Assembly: GCA_001939145.1 (NCBI GenBank)
Contig: LSRX01000163.1
Span: forward strand, 194,584-258,583
Origin: Symbiodinium microadriaticum
Taxonomy: Eukaryota; Sar; Dinophyceae; Suessiales; Symbiodiniaceae
Length of the DNA: 64,000 bases
Direction: 5' to 3'
Under the pieces are notes generated by a model that was given only the letters and a program-made list of their open reading frames with translations, had not been told where the DNA came from and ran no database searches. Below, piece after piece: positions 42,115 through 54,081 of this stretch (within the stretch, counting starts at the first letter, position 1; the number at the start of each line of letters is the position of its first letter). The translations under genes were made by a program, and so were the position numbers.

Positions 42115-42905
42115 GGTCCGTGGACTGGCAGAGCTACGAAGATGAAGAGCTGGAGATGGGGACCCCCGCCTTTCTATTAGGGTTTAGGGTTCAGGGTTTA
42201 GGGTTTATTGCGATTCGCAGGATGGGTTTTGCAGTTATTAGCAGTAGTGCTTTTGCTATTATTCTTTGGCTGTTAGTACTATTAGTTGTACTATCATGAT
42301 TACTTGTATTTTACTGGCTGTTACCTTTTATTTGCATTGTTACGATTATTTTTACTACGATTGCCATCATTACGAATGTCACGATTAGTTTTCTTATTAC
42401 TAAGTCTTACTGTATTATGATTCTCTCGTTCTGGGTCTGGGGATTGGCTGCGTTTTGGTGTTTTAAAGTGATTTTTGGGTTCGGTTTTTCTATTTGAGGG
42501 GTTTTGAGTTTAAGGTATGGGAGTAAGAGCCCCTCAAACAGCCCCCCCCCCTTTTTCAGAACCGTAAACCCAAAGTAAACCTGAAGCCCCTCTTTTCTGC
42601 AAGGTACTACTCTCGGAGAGTGCACGAAGCTGCCTTTGCTCTTCCACAGTATGCTGTGGTGGCAATCTCTGAGGTGCGTTTGCATATGAGTTTGGGGTTC
42701 TTTTCGGGTCATTACCAACTCGTGCTTTTTGCGTGTGCTTATAAAGGGTTCTATACGGCATTAGCGCTTCGGGTTTTTAGGATTTCGAGCCTCAGCGTAT
42801 TGGGTTTTGTGTATCGAAATTTCGGGAGCTGAGCTGCTGACTGCGAGACTGGATGATCGAAAGCCACTTCTGCAAGCCGTGTCTGAGAAGCTTCAGCTGC
42901 GATAA
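42115..42905 (+). CDS. 3' end of a split gene: three phase-matched exons
   Basis: 42115-42160 (GGTGAG|GG, SVDWQSYEDEELEM, GA donor GG|GACCCC, phase 2), 42604-42673 (TTTTCTGCAAG|G, YYSRRVHEAAFALPQYAVVA-ISE, GAG|GTGCGT) and 42834-42905 (GGGAGCTGAG|CTG, LLTARLDDRKPLLQAVSEKL-QLR, TAA). All junction phases agree. The joined C-terminus is acidic, then strongly helical (AISE-LLTARLDD). The earlier exons and the protein family are not recognised. The middle exon is among the best-framed in the window. Confidence 0.62.
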
Positions 42906-43858
42906 ACTTGGTAGAACGTGTGGGGCTCATAGGGGTACCCCTTGCAAGGGTCCTTATACAGTCATCAGGATGCTACTTCATGAAGCCACGATACCGGAGC
43001 TCTTGGTGCTCCCTAAATCCTAAACCCCCTAAGCCCTAAACCCTGGAGCTCCCCGGGCTAACGCTAACAATCCGGGCAAATATACCTGACGAGACCCCTG
43101 GAGGGATTCAGGGTTGAGGGCTTTGGGATGTCAGTTCAGAGTTTATGCGTCGGGTGGAGGTTTCAGACTTAGGGCTTCGGGATTTAAAACGTCGGTGTTT
43201 AAAGTGGCACGCGCGAAGCTCGAAGCTGTAGGCCCTGATCCCTAGACCCGAACCATCCCCTAAACCCAGATTGAACCCCATACCCTAAGCAATTCCTAGC
43301 TCAACCCTGATTAAACCCCCCTCAGATCCCTGTTCAAAATTGGAATACAGATGAGCTGAAGTTTGAGGAAAGAGGAGCTCGGAGCCGAATTTCATGGCCT
43401 CTGGGGCCCAGGTTTGTGTGCTGTTCATTGCTTTGCACTATAGTACCAACACTACGCCCACTATTACGATCATCATGATCATCATCATTCTAATCATGGA
43501 CTATACGGTTGTGGGACAGCAGTAAGGGCGGTATTATCATAAGCATCTGTCCTTGCTAGTCTCATCAGCATTGTCATTGTAAGGCCCTCCCAATGGTAAG
43601 ACCCCGGCCCCCTACATTCCAGGGCTGGGCCCCCGAGTTCTTTTGCCAGGCCATGGAGAAAGCGGTCCGTGACAGAAGGGGAGCTACCGGAAAGGAGGCA
43701 CTGCAGCCTTAAGGTTTTTGTTTCGGGAGAATCGGAGACTCGGAGCTGACTGTCATTTGCGTCATGAGCTCCCTTTCCGCTGCTGCCCTGCACCCTGCCC
43801 TAAGCCATAACCCCTAAATCCTAGACACCTGCAACCCTGAACCGACCTGCATTTGCTC

Positions 43859-44012
43859 AGCTGCTCTTTTCAATGCTCTGAGCCTTTATGCGGTGCTTGC
43901 CGTCGATTTTGGAGCGATGGCAGTGCGCTTGCGCCGCGCCGGGAGCTTGCGACAAGCCGCGAGTGGTTTCAGCAAAGGGAGGAAGAGTCTCCTCGTCTCC
44001 AGGCTACAATAA
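43859..44012 (+). other. conserved probable exon upstream of MFS copy A
   Basis: CATTTGCTCAG| precedes a GC-rich block retained in both copies (B: 49663-49825). Three frames are partly open: SEPLCGACRRFWSDGSALAP, LYAVLAVDFGAMAVRLRRAG, and a start-type frame MRCLPSILERWQ. I cannot choose between them. Confidence 0.4.
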
Positions 44013-44351
44013 TATACATAATAGGTTTAAGTATTGTGTGTATATGTACATAATGTAAAGAAGAAGCTATCGCTCTTTTCCTGTATACTATGGTACCCAA
44101 CTGAGGTGTTTTGTTTAGGATCTCTATCGGGTTGTATAGTGTTCAGGAAGCATGTTGCTGTAGAAGGATTTCATGGAATTTTTTCGAGTCTTATAGGGCG
44201 TGAATGAGGGGCTTGAGCTGGGTTTGTTGTCTGAAGAGTCGGGGTTGCGAAGCTCAGTGGGGGTTTTATTAGGTGGATATGAGCTTGCGTTAGTTGATTG
44301 TGGATCCCGATCCCAGAACTGTTGCGTCCCCATTTTAAATACCTTCTGCAG

Positions 44352-47254
44352 GTCTTGGTCTACACCCTCTCCAACACGCTCCTCTCTGTGAACTGCCATG
44401 CTTTTCGCTTGGCTTTGCCTTGGCTAACAGAGCCCTTACACCTGAAAAATGGAGCACTGGGGTTCCTTCCCATGTTGGAGACGGGGAGTTGAATAGGAAT
44501 GCTTTTTTCTGTGGATTTTCTTGTCAGATCCTCAACCCGGTTAGTTGCCTAAACCTAAAGCCTGTATAAACCTTGAGCCTATTTAGGAGATCACATTCCT
44601 TCTTGTTTCCGGACTTGCCTCTGCGAGTATGATCTTCGTGCTGCCTGAGCAGCATCACCAGCTCCTCACGGTTTCTGAATCGACGTTTAGAGTTCAGAGG
44701 TTAGGGTTTAGGGTTCAGAGGTTAGGGACGTTTAGGGTTCGGAGGTTAGGGTTTAGGGTTTAGAGGTTAGGGTTGCGGGCTTGCGGTTTAGGACTTGGAG
44801 TTCAGGGTTTAGGTTTCAGGGTTAATTACTGTTGTTCCCAGTATTTCAAGCGGGTGCCCATAATCAGGACTATAGCAACCTTATAGACTCCTAACTCTAA
44901 ACCCTAGACTCTTATAGAACCCAACAGCATCTGTTTTTTCCTCCCTAGTTGGGGGCCCAAGGCTTTGCTGTTTTCGCTTAGCATCTTCTTTGCACTGCTG
45001 CCGCTGTGCTGTGGGACGATGGGCGCGGTGGTGCTTGCCTATGTGGCTATGATCCTGAGTTCGTGTTAAGTAACTTCTTCTCAGTGGCCATAATGATAGG
45101 GTTCTAGAGGAGGTACATACTAGCGGTAGGTTTAAGTCGCCCCTGCCGGGGCGAAGTCGTCCCAACCCCATGTGCCGCAGGGCTTGGGCTGGGTTTTCAA
45201 CACCGCGACTATATGTTGTTTCCCATCCAGTCTGTAGTTTCTGCACGATCTAGTACTGTGCGCGTTCTTTCCTTGAGCTTGGATATGCTGTGATGCCACT
45301 TGTGTCTCGAGTTGGTGCTTGCGTAATCGAGCGTCTACAAGGGGAATGGCTGGTTTTCATTTGGTGTTTGATGCGATGCCACTGATGTGTTTCTTGAGCG
45401 GCTGCTTGCAAAAATCGAGTGTCTACGGAATTCGCTGGTTTTGACTTGCTGCCGCTGATGTGTTTCTCGAGCGGGTGCTTGCGAAATCGAGCTCTGCATC
45501 GGGAATGACTGGTTTTGATTTGTTGCTCGTTGCGATGCCACTGCGGTGTTCCTTGCTTAGGTGCTTGCGAAATCGAGCGGCTACATGGGGAATGGCTGGT
45601 TCTGACGCGTTGTGTTGCCACTGATGTGTGTCTCGAGCGGGTGCTTGTGGAATCAAGTGTCTACATGGAGACTGGCGGGGTGCTGGGCACACAGATCCTG
45701 TCGTTTTCGAGGTGCGGCGCTGGCCCTCTTGTTGATAGACTCTTGCTAGCCGAAACAGTCTCGGTCACTTTGTTTGGTTGGAGACGAACACCTACCTCCA
45801 CCTCCGCACACATGTGCGCACATATTCACACTGTCTTGCCCTTGAGCTTGTGAATCGAGTGTCTACATCGGGATTGGCTGGTTTGTCACCGGTCGAGAAG
45901 TGTGCCAGGTATCAGGTTTTGTCAGCCGGTTGGTAGGGATAGGGTTGCAGGTCGCGCAGTGCTCGTGCAAGCTCGCGCACAGGTTAGCATAGCGTCCGTG
46001 ACGCTATGTGAGCGGGAGTGACTCGAAGAGTACAATCAGCATCCACATTGGGGTTTTCGCATCGAATCATGTGTATCTTGCCACTAATGAGGCTTCTCAA
46101 CCCACCGTGCGCAGGGCACGCGGCATTTTAAGTGCAAGCCGCGAACACTCCAAAAATGCGTGTGCGTTTTGCGGAATGGCTAAAGTTAAACTTTATTGGG
46201 CTGACATCACCACTCCCATGCCGTGTGCCGCAGGGCTTGGGGCGACTTTACGCCAGCTGGGGCGACTTAAACCTAGTTCTAGTAGGATGATCTCGTGTTT
46301 TACGGTATTACGCCAACGAAGCTAAAAATTAGGACCCTGTGCCGTGCCAACTCAAGTCAAGAAGAACCCAGGATCCTCCCAAGACCATGGATTTGGCATG
46401 TGGCTGCCTTGCTTGTGGCAAACCTGCACGAGGATCTGAGCAAGAGCAGCGCAGCACAGAGCTTTGCTCAGGGAGGCTTCGCACTGGGCTCCGTGGTGAT
46501 CCTCCTCAGAAACCAGCTGTCTTCCAAACGCTTTGGCCCTGAGGCGACCTGTATCATCGGAGCCGTCAGCTTGGTAATGTCAGCAGTGTTCTTTGTGAGC
46601 CAGTGCTTGACAGCAACAACGCGGCGGACGGCCAGCCGTCTTCCTTCTCGCCGTGTGTCCGGGTCCAAATTGTCCAAATGGCCATGCAGCTTCACCCTGG
46701 CATGTTGCCTTTTGGCATGTCTGGCCGCGGCAGTAGGTGGTCCGGCTGGCGACATGCATCCGGAGTTCTTGCGTGACTTGAAGTTTGACGTCACTGCCTC
46801 TGCGGCGTGCCAAGTGACCTTCTACACGTTTCTCGCGCTGAGCCGCATGGTTCTGGCTCCCAGCATCTTGTGGTGCTATGACGTAAGACCAAGTTCCGTC
46901 ATAATGGCGGGTTCTGGCCTCGCTCTGCTCTCCTGTATCCCGGCGCTGATCTGGCCTACACATCTTCTGGCGGTCTTGGTGCTTGTGGCAGGCTTGGGAA
47001 CGGGAGTCGGTCCCATCGAGGCCATGTGCATCAGTATGATTAAGGAGTACAAGGAGCTGACAAGCATCGATATGGCCTTGCTCTGTGCCTCTCTTACACT
47101 GGGGGCCGGTGCCGGTTCCCTGCCTGCAGGGATCATTCCGGGTCTTGGCGCTGGATCTTTTTTCCTCGTGAAGCACGTGATGTGCTGGCTACTGCTAGTC
47201 GTGACGCTGATCGTCGACCGCTGCTTCCTCCAGAATGATGCGGAGGCACCTTGA
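44352..47254 (+). CDS. MFS-type transporter, copy A (three exons found)
   Basis: Exon a 44352-44485 (CCTTCTGCAG|GTC; VLVYTLSNTLLSVNCHAFRL, ALPWLTEPLHLKNGALGFLP) ends at a GA donor, phase 2. Exon b 44949-45062 (TCCCTAG|T; GPKALLFSLSIFFALLPLCC, VVLAYVAMIL) ends phase 2 at TTC|GTGTTA. Exon c 46372-47254 (ACCCAG|G) runs to TGA and starts ILPRPWIWHVAALLVANLHE. It then has SSAAQSFAQGGFALGSVVIL, a central charged loop, and helices such as LLAVLVLVAGLGTGVGPIEA. About 375 residues and 9-10 helices resemble the major facilitator superfamily in helix pattern and in the N-terminal L-x-R-x-A-L-P-W-L and R/S-A-A-x-S motifs. Substrate unknown. Upstream exon(s) with the start are unresolved. Intron b-c carries a 1.16-kb inverted-repeat insertion. 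Confidence 0.68.
44690..44830. repeat. telomere-like G-strand array in MFS intron a-b (copy A)
   Basis: GGTTAGGGTTTAGGGTTCAG-type units. A short C-strand arm (CTAAACCCTAGACTC) lies at 44895 just before the exon b acceptor. Confidence 0.9.
45120..46282. mobile_element. 1.16-kb non-autonomous DNA transposon with TIRs and TA target duplication
   Basis: The left end CTAGCGGTAGGTTTAAGTCG-CCCC and the right end (inverted) CTAGAACTAGGTTTAAGTCG-CCCC match over most of 24 bp, with similarity continuing inward to about 45 bp. The flanking dinucleotide TA is present on both sides. Copy B has the uninterrupted site TACATAGGATGATCTCG at 52047-52063. No transposase ORF is present; the interior holds an ~82-bp minisatellite. 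TA duplication is the Tc1/mariner habit, but the CTAG termini are not diagnostic. Confidence 0.82.
45285..45700. repeat. ~82-bp degenerate minisatellite inside the transposon
   Basis: GGTGCTTGCGAAATCGAGTG-type units recur near 45314, 45403, 45477, 45561 and 45642, with a fragment at 45846. Confidence 0.88.
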
Positions 47255-48379
47255 GTTGTCTTTACGACTGGGGCTAGCAAACCGTCAATCCTTCCCGGGT
47301 TATTTCAAAGTCGTAAAGCCCTCTTTTTTCATCTTAGCTTTCGAAACCATGCAAAACCCGATCCTGGAAGTCCTGCATGCGGGCGAACGGTAGGAAAGCC
47401 TCGGCTGCGGCAGGGCAATGAAATGTGTCATCATCTTTGCCGAATCCTCAGCCTTGTAACCCTAAACCCCAAAACTCCCAAACCGCTGAACTCCAAACCT
47501 ATCACAACCACATCAGCCACGAACGGTATCTCCCATCAACCCTCAGTGCAACTGGTAGACCTATAAACCTTTACCCCCCCCCCACCCAATTCTTCAACCC
47601 TTAAATTCCTAGGCGCAACGCCAAGCGCAAAGCCCGAAACCCAACCTTAAACCCTACTCCCGCATCCTAAAGGACCAGTGAAGTCGTAGGCAAGAGACCA
47701 GGTCTCTGGTGGTGACGGTTGCACAGACAGCCCTCAAAAGGAGTCAGGGGAGGCTCACGACTCGCGGGTTTAGTGTTTTGGATCTTGGGGGTTTTGTGTT
47801 CAGGGTTTTGCATTTTGGGCCGTTTAGAGAATTAAAGGGTTGTTTGGTTTTACTTAGGGGGTTTCAGGGTTTAGGGTTTAATTACTTGGGGCTTGCAGAA
47901 TGCAGGGGTTCTTTTAAATAAGGGCCCCTCTTGGGCGCTTGTTGCTATTTAGGGTGGCTTTCGAGGTATTCCCTTCCGCCCGCTTCACCATGCATGGTCG
48001 CGGGTTTACTAGAATGCGGTTTGTATGTAAGGGTCTTAGGGTTCACTGTTGGGTGGAAGGGATTCGAATGTACAGGAAGCAAGCCTAACTTGTTTAGTTC
48101 AGCGGCTCCTCGCGCTTGTTCACCTCTTGCGGTACTCGCGCGGTGGTAGTGTTGCTACTGAACAGGTGTACAGTTGCTCGTAACATGCTGCGGTCTGGGA
48201 CAGGTACAGCACTGCTGTCCCCGAAGGCTGCACTATGTTACCCAATCCTGTGGGACAAACGTTCCCTGAATTCCAAGCTTTCCCGCACTGATGCTTGGCT
48301 TGCTAGCTCGGGCACGAACGACCGCTTTGCATGCATGTGCCTACCTGCGATGCAAAATCTGACCGCTTCCTCGTTGCAG

Positions 48380-48451
48380 GTATTCAAACTGGTCGTCGTC
48401 ATTCTGTTCACCACCATTTTTGTCACCATCAACATCACCATTGAATCATGA
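48380..48451 (+). CDS. candidate terminal membrane exon (copy A)
   Basis: The acceptor TCCTCGTTGCAG|GTA opens VFKLVVVILFTTIFVTINIT-IES and TGA, a single hydrophobic helix and short tail. The frame is open upstream to 48116. In copy B the AG is lost (TTGCACG) and a stop interrupts the helix, so the B version is broken. Confidence 0.48.
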   Translation, partial: VFKLVVVILFTTIFVTINITIES

Positions 48452-50151
48452 CCCAGCCGCCTATCCTGCGAAAAAGGCAGGTTACTGTAGGGGCTTATCC
48501 CAGGCCTTTTCGGGTCAAGCGTATAAGGCTTTCTGATGCTGCCGAGCCAGCCAAAACGAAAACACCATAAAACCTATATATTCGTTGGTTGTAATATGCT
48601 GGATTAAGTATGGAACCACACAGTCACAATCATGCTTAAATTCAATGAAGGCATGCTCGCCTTGCTTTCACAAACCTTGTCGTCCCAATCGGCTGCTACG
48701 AACATAACGTTTTTCGGGTTGCAGTTCCTTCGAAATCCCTTGCATGAGACTTAGGGCACGATAGATTCCACCTTCATCGAGCTGAAACGCTTCCTGCACT
48801 GCCTTGCCTTGTACTCCGAGATGTGTAAGTCATGCGGCGGTTGCTCCCAAAGCCCTGCCAGATATCCTAAACCCTCAACCCTAAATCTGAAACCATAAAT
48901 TCTAATGTACTGGATCTCCCCGGGCTACCACTCCGGGCAAACATACCTGACGAGACCCCTGGATGTGTGGGACTCAGGGTTTAGGGCTTGGGATGTCAGT
49001 TCAGAGTTTATGCGTCGGGTTGAGGTTTCAGAATTAGGGCCTCGGGATCTAAAACGTCGGTGTTTACGGTGGCACGCGTGAAGCTCGAAACTGTAGGCCC
49101 TGATCCCTAGACCCGAACCATCCCTAAACCCAGATTGAACCCCATACCCTAATCAATTCCTACCTACCCCCCCAAATCCTTGTTCAAAATTGGAATACAG
49201 AGTAGCTGAAGTTTGAGGAAAGAAGAACTCGTAGCCGAACCTCACGGCCTCTAGGGCACAGGTCCGAGTGCTAGTGTTCGCTTTGCATCACGATAGTACC
49301 AATACTACTACCATAATTACCATCATGATAGTTCTAATCATGGATTAGGATTGTGGGACAGCAGTAACGGGGGTATTATCATCAGCATTTGTCATTGCTA
49401 GTCTCACCAGCATTGTCATTGTAAGGCCCTCCCTCTGGTAATCCTAATGCTAAGACCCCGGCCCCCCACATTCCAGAGCTGGGCCCCCGAGTTCTTCGGC
49501 CAGGCCATGGAGAAGGCGGTGCGTGACAGAAGGGCAGCTACCGGAAAGGAGGCACTTAAGCCTTAAGCTTTTTGTCTCGGGAGAATCGGAGACGCCCTGC
49601 ACCCTACCCTAAGCCATAACCCGTAAATCCTAGACGCCCTGAAACCCTGAACCGATTTGCGTTTGCCCATCTGCTCTTCTGAATGCTCTGAGCCTTTATG
49701 CGGTGCTTGCCGTCGATTTTGGAGCGATGGCAGTCAGCTTGCGCCGCGCCGCGAGCTTGCGCCGCGCCGCGAGTACTTTCAGCGACGGGAGGAAGAGCCT
49801 CCTCGTCTCCAGGCTACAATAATGTACTTAATATACTTATGTACACAATGTAAAGAAGATACTATCACATACTACTCGTACCATCTACTATGGTACAATA
49901 CCCAAATGAGGTGTTTTGTTTAGGATCTCTATCGGGTTGCATAGTGTTCAGGAAGCATGTTGTAGAAGGATTTTATGGTATCTATTCGAGTCTTATAGGG
50001 CGTGAATGAGGGGTTTGAGCTGGGTTTGTTGTCTGAAGAGTCGCGGTTGCGAAGCTCAGTGGGGTTTTTTAGGCGGATATGAGCTTGCGTTAGTTGATTG
50101 TGGATCCAAATCCCGCAACTGTCACGCCCACACTTTAAATACCTTCTGCAG

Positions 50152-53021
50152 GTCTTGGTCTACACCCTTTCCAACACGATCCTCTCTGTGAACTGCCGTG
50201 CTTTTCGCTTGGCTTTGCCGTGGCTAACATCACCCTTACACCTGAAAAATGGAGCACTGGGGTTCCTTCCCATGGTGGAGACGGGGAGTTGAATAGGAAT
50301 GCTTTTTCCTGTGGATCTTGTTGCCAGATCCCCAACCCAAGGGATTAGTTGCCTAAACCTAAAGCCTGTAGAAAACCTTGAGCCTATTTAGGAGATGACG
50401 TTCCTTCTTGTTTCCGGCCTTGCCTCTGCGAATATTGTCTTCGTGCGGCCTGAGCAGTATCACCAGCTCCTCACGGCTTCTGAATCGACGTTTAGGCTTC
50501 AGAGGTTAGGGTTTAGGGTTCAGACAGAGGGTTGCGCGCTTGCAGTTTAGGATTTGGAGTTCAGGGTTTAAGGCGTCGCGGTTCGAGGCTATTGACCTGG
50601 TCTTCTTTTCTTAAAGTGCCCTGGTCTTAGCTGCTTCCCGACCCCAGCTACTGACTCCTGTTTCTGTACCGCCATAGCTGGTCCCCGGCGGCTTCTATCT
50701 CGAGCTGCGAACGCCTTACGACTGAGCTCATCGCTATCGCAAGCGTCATCCTTGGCACTGCATATTGCATTGGTTGGTTATTTTAAGCTGGCCATTCGTC
50801 GTTTCCACTACGACTTGTTCCCTTTGATGTCATCGCCTACCGAGTGGGTTGGGTTCTGCTGCCGAAGGTTCGATTCCGGGTTTCGGGCTCTTATCTTCTA
50901 CCTGGACGTCCTGTGGGGCCTCTGCTGCTCAGGTTGTTTGTACGACCACTACCACCGGCACAGAGACCAGTACGACACTGTCGCAGCCAGTGTCACCAGC
51001 GCGGTGACCAGTACGACGCAGTCGGCTACGATTGCCACCGACACGGTGACCAGTACGACGCCGTCTACCACCACGGTGACCAAGGCCATTAGCACGGTGA
51101 ACTACGGCCACCAGCACGGTGGCACGTGCCAACAGCACGGTGACCTGCACGACGCAATCTACTTTTGATTGCGACGGTGACCACAGCCACTGCCGCCAGC
51201 ACGGTGACCTGTTCGACACTGTCTACCGTCCCGGTGACTACGCTCTCCGCCGCTGGCACAGAGACTGGTTCGACACTTTCGACCTCTACGGCGACAGCGG
51301 CCGCTGCCACCAGCACGGTGACCTGCAAGCTGCAGTCTACTACGACGGTGTCCGCACACACCGCGGCCAGTTGGCACGACGCTGTCTACCACCTCGGTGA
51401 CTGCGGCCACTGTAGTCGCGACTTGTCCTTTACGTTTTTTACCTTTCCTTCTGAGTGCCTTGATTGGGGTCAGGCATTCAGGGACAGGCCCTGACTTTTG
51501 TGGATAAGTGCTGCCCGAGTCAGGTTGTTTTGCAGCACAGCTCACTTTTCCTGTCAGTGGCGTTGCCGGTCTTCGCTTCGTGCTGTCAAGGGCGACCGCT
51601 GTCTCCGTGTTAGCTGTTCCCTGCTTTGCCTGCCTGAGCTCCCTCTTTTCGAGGTCGAACTCATGGTGGCTTATGTTTCACCTTTTGCATGTAAGAGCCG
51701 CAAGTCTCCGCTTTTCCAGACCAGTGGTTCCCCACTTTTGGGGTCGTCTTAATGTTGCGCAGGACCGACGGACCTTTATGCAGTGAAGTAAAGTGAAGTT
51801 CATTCAGGGTTGAGGGTATTTCAAGGGGGTGCTCATAATCAGGACTATAACACCCTTATAGAACCCTAACCCTAAACCCTAGACCGTCATAGAACCCTAC
51901 AGCATCCGCTGTTCTTTCTTTCCTAGCATGGGGCCCAAGGCTTTGCTGCTTTGGCTTAGCACTTTCTTTGCACTGCTGCCGCTGTGCTGTGAGACGATGG
52001 CCGCGATGGTGGTTGCCTATGTGGCCATGATCCTGGGTTCGTGTTAAGTACATAGGATGATCTCGTTTTTACGGCATAACATCAACGAAGCTAAAAAGGA
52101 CCCTGTGCCGGCTTAAGTCAGGAAGAACCCAGGATCCTCCCAAGACCATGGATTTGGCATGTGGCTGCTTTGCTTGTGGCAAACCTGCACGAGGATCTGA
52201 GCAAGAGCAGCGCAGCACAGAGCTTTGCCCAGGGAGGCTTCGCACTTGGCTCCGTGGTGGTCGTCCTCGGAAACCAGCTGTCTTCCACAGGGCTTAGCCC
52301 TGTGGCGACTTGTGTCATCGGAGCCGTCAGCGTGGTAATGTCAGCAGTGTTCTTTGTGAGCCAATGCTTGACAGCAACAACGCGGCGGACGGCCAGCCGT
52401 CTTCCTTCTCGCCGTGTGTCCGGGTCCAAATTGTCCAAATGGCCATGCAGCTTCACCCTGGCATGTTGCCTTTTGGCATGTCTGGCCGCGGCAGTAGGTG
52501 GTCAGGCTGGCGACATGCATCCGGAGGTCATGGGTGACTTGAAGTTTGACGTCACTGCCTCGGCGGCGTGCAAAGTGACCTTCTACACGTTTCTCGCGCT
52601 GAGCCGCATGGTTCTGGCTCCCAGCATCTTGTGGTGCTATGAGTTAAGGCCAAGTTCCGTCATAATGGCGGGTTCCGGCCTCGGTCTGCTCTCCTGTATC
52701 CCGGCGCTGATCTGGCCTACACATCTTCTGGCGGTCTTGGTGCTTGTGGCAGGCTTGGGAACGGGAGTCGGTCCCATCGAGGCCATGTGCATCAGTATGA
52801 TTAAGGAGTACAAGGAGCTGACAAGCATCGATATGGCCTTGCTCTGTGTCTCTCTTACACTGGGGGCCGGTGCCGGTTCCCTGCCTGCTGTGGCAGGGAT
52901 CATTCCGGGTCTTGGCGCTGGATCTTTTTTCCTCGTGAAACACGTGATGTGCTGGCTACTGCTAGTCGTGACGCTGATCGTCGACCGCTGCTTCCCCCAT
53001 AATGATGCCGAGGCACCTTGA
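50152..53021 (+). CDS. MFS-type transporter, copy B (three exons found)
   Basis: Exon a 50152-50285, exon b 51927-52040 (TTCTTTCTTTCCTAG|C, a textbook pyrimidine tract) and exon c 52133-53021. Junction phases are the same as in copy A. Exon b reads MGPKALLLWLSTFFALLPLC, VVAYVAMILGS. Exon c has SSAAQSFAQGGFALGSVVVV and two extra codons (LPAVAGII against LPAGII in A). Intron b-c is 92 nt instead of 1.3 kb. Intron a-b is 1.64 kb because of an insertion carrying a decayed Thr-rich coding repeat. All exons are intact, so both copies may be expressed. Function is inferred from helix pattern only. Confidence 0.68.
50936..51420 (+). pseudogene. decayed Thr-rich repeat coding sequence
   Basis: GCTCAG| opens VVCTTTTTGTETSTTLSQPV. 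The same style then continues in shifted frames: SAVTSTTQSATIATDTVTST, STVTCTTQST, and AASTVTCSTLSTVPVTTLSA. A 40-60 bp unit with STVTCxTQST is repeated, with at least three frame changes. It looks like the stalk of a mucin-like surface protein inserted in an intron and no longer maintained. Confidence 0.6.
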
Positions 53022-53736
53022 GTTGTCTCTACGGCTGGGTTGTGCTTTCAAGTTCTAGCAAACGGTCAATCCTTCCCGGGTTACTTCAAAGTCGTAAAGC
53101 CTTCTTTTCCATCCTTAGCTAACGAAATTGCGAAACCCGAACCCGGAAGCCTTACATGCAGACGAACGGTAGGAAAGCCTCGGCTACGGCAGGGCAATGA
53201 AGTGTGTCATCATCCTTCCCGAATCCTCAACCTCGTAAACCCTAAACCCTACAACTCCCAAACCGCTGAACTCCAAACTTATCACATCAGCCACGATCTC
53301 CCATCAACCCTCAATGCAACTGGTAGACTTAAACCTTTAACCACCCCCCGCTCCCCCCAAATCCTTCAACCCCTAAATCCCTAGGCGCAACGCCAAACGC
53401 AAAGCCCGTGAAACCCAACCTTAAACCCTAGTGGAGTCGTAGGCAAGAAACCAGGCCTCTGGTGGTGACGGTTGCACAGACAGCCCTCAAAAGGAGTCAG
53501 GGGAGGCTCGCGACCCGCGGGTTTAGTGTTTTGGTTCTTGGGGGTTTTGTGTTCAGGGTTTTGCATTGAGAATTAAACGGCTGTTTGGTTGTATTTAGGG
53601 GTTTCAAGGTTTAGGGTTTACCTGGGGCTTGCAGAATGCAGGGGTTCTTTTAAATAAGGGCCCCTCTTTGGCGCTTGTTGCTATTTAGGGTGGCTTTCGA
53701 GGTATGCCCTTCCGCCCGCTTCACCATGCCGCATGG

Positions 53737-54081
53737 TCACAGGTTTACTAGAATTCGGTTTGTATAATTAGGGGTTTTAGGGTTCACTGTTGGGTGGAAG
53801 GGATTCGGATGTACAGGAAGCGAGCCCAACTTTTTTAGGTTAGCGGCTCCTCGCGCCTGTTCACCTCTTGCGGAACTTGCGCTGTGGTAGTAGGTGTACA
53901 GTTGCTCGTCAAATGCTGCGGCCTGGGACAGGTACAGCTCTGACTGCTGTCCCCGAAGACTGCACCATGTTACCCAATCCTCTGGGACACACGTTCCCTG
54001 AATTCCAAGCTTTCCCGCGCTGATGCTTGGCTTGCTAGCTGCGGAGGTCGTTGTGAGCAGACGGCACCAGCGACATGGCAC
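53737..54081 (-). other. minus-strand open frame in copy B only
   Basis: The frame includes QGTCVPEDWVTWCSLRGQQS and ELYLSQAAAFDEQLYTYYHS. In copy A the corresponding strand has TAG in place of TGG plus a 4-nt length change, so the frame is not conserved. Probably incidental, though composition is protein-like. Confidence 0.25.

Larger units (their letters stand above)
43046..48764. repeat. tandem segmental duplication, copy A
   Basis: Begins near CTCCCCGGGCTAACGCTAAC and ends near GAGACTTAGGGCACGATAGA. It carries a three-exon MFS-type gene and a terminal membrane exon at 48380. Roughly 85-95 % identical to copy B outside insertions. Confidence 0.9.

Noticed and set aside
45250..45692. Minus-strand 123-residue ORF as transposase in the 45-46 kb element
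   Set aside because: It is a translation of the ~82-bp minisatellite with no DDE-type or helix-turn-helix features.
46580..47280. Minus-strand ORFs of 134 and 198 residues opposite the MFS exon
   Set aside because: Shadows of the plus-strand coding exon; the same happens in copy B at 52637-52943.
50858..50890. GGTTCGATTCC, an exact RNA polymerase III B-box consensus (tRNA or SINE)
   Set aside because: The flanking bases do not form a T-arm stem, and no A box or tRNA cloverleaf precedes it. Kept only as chance similarity.
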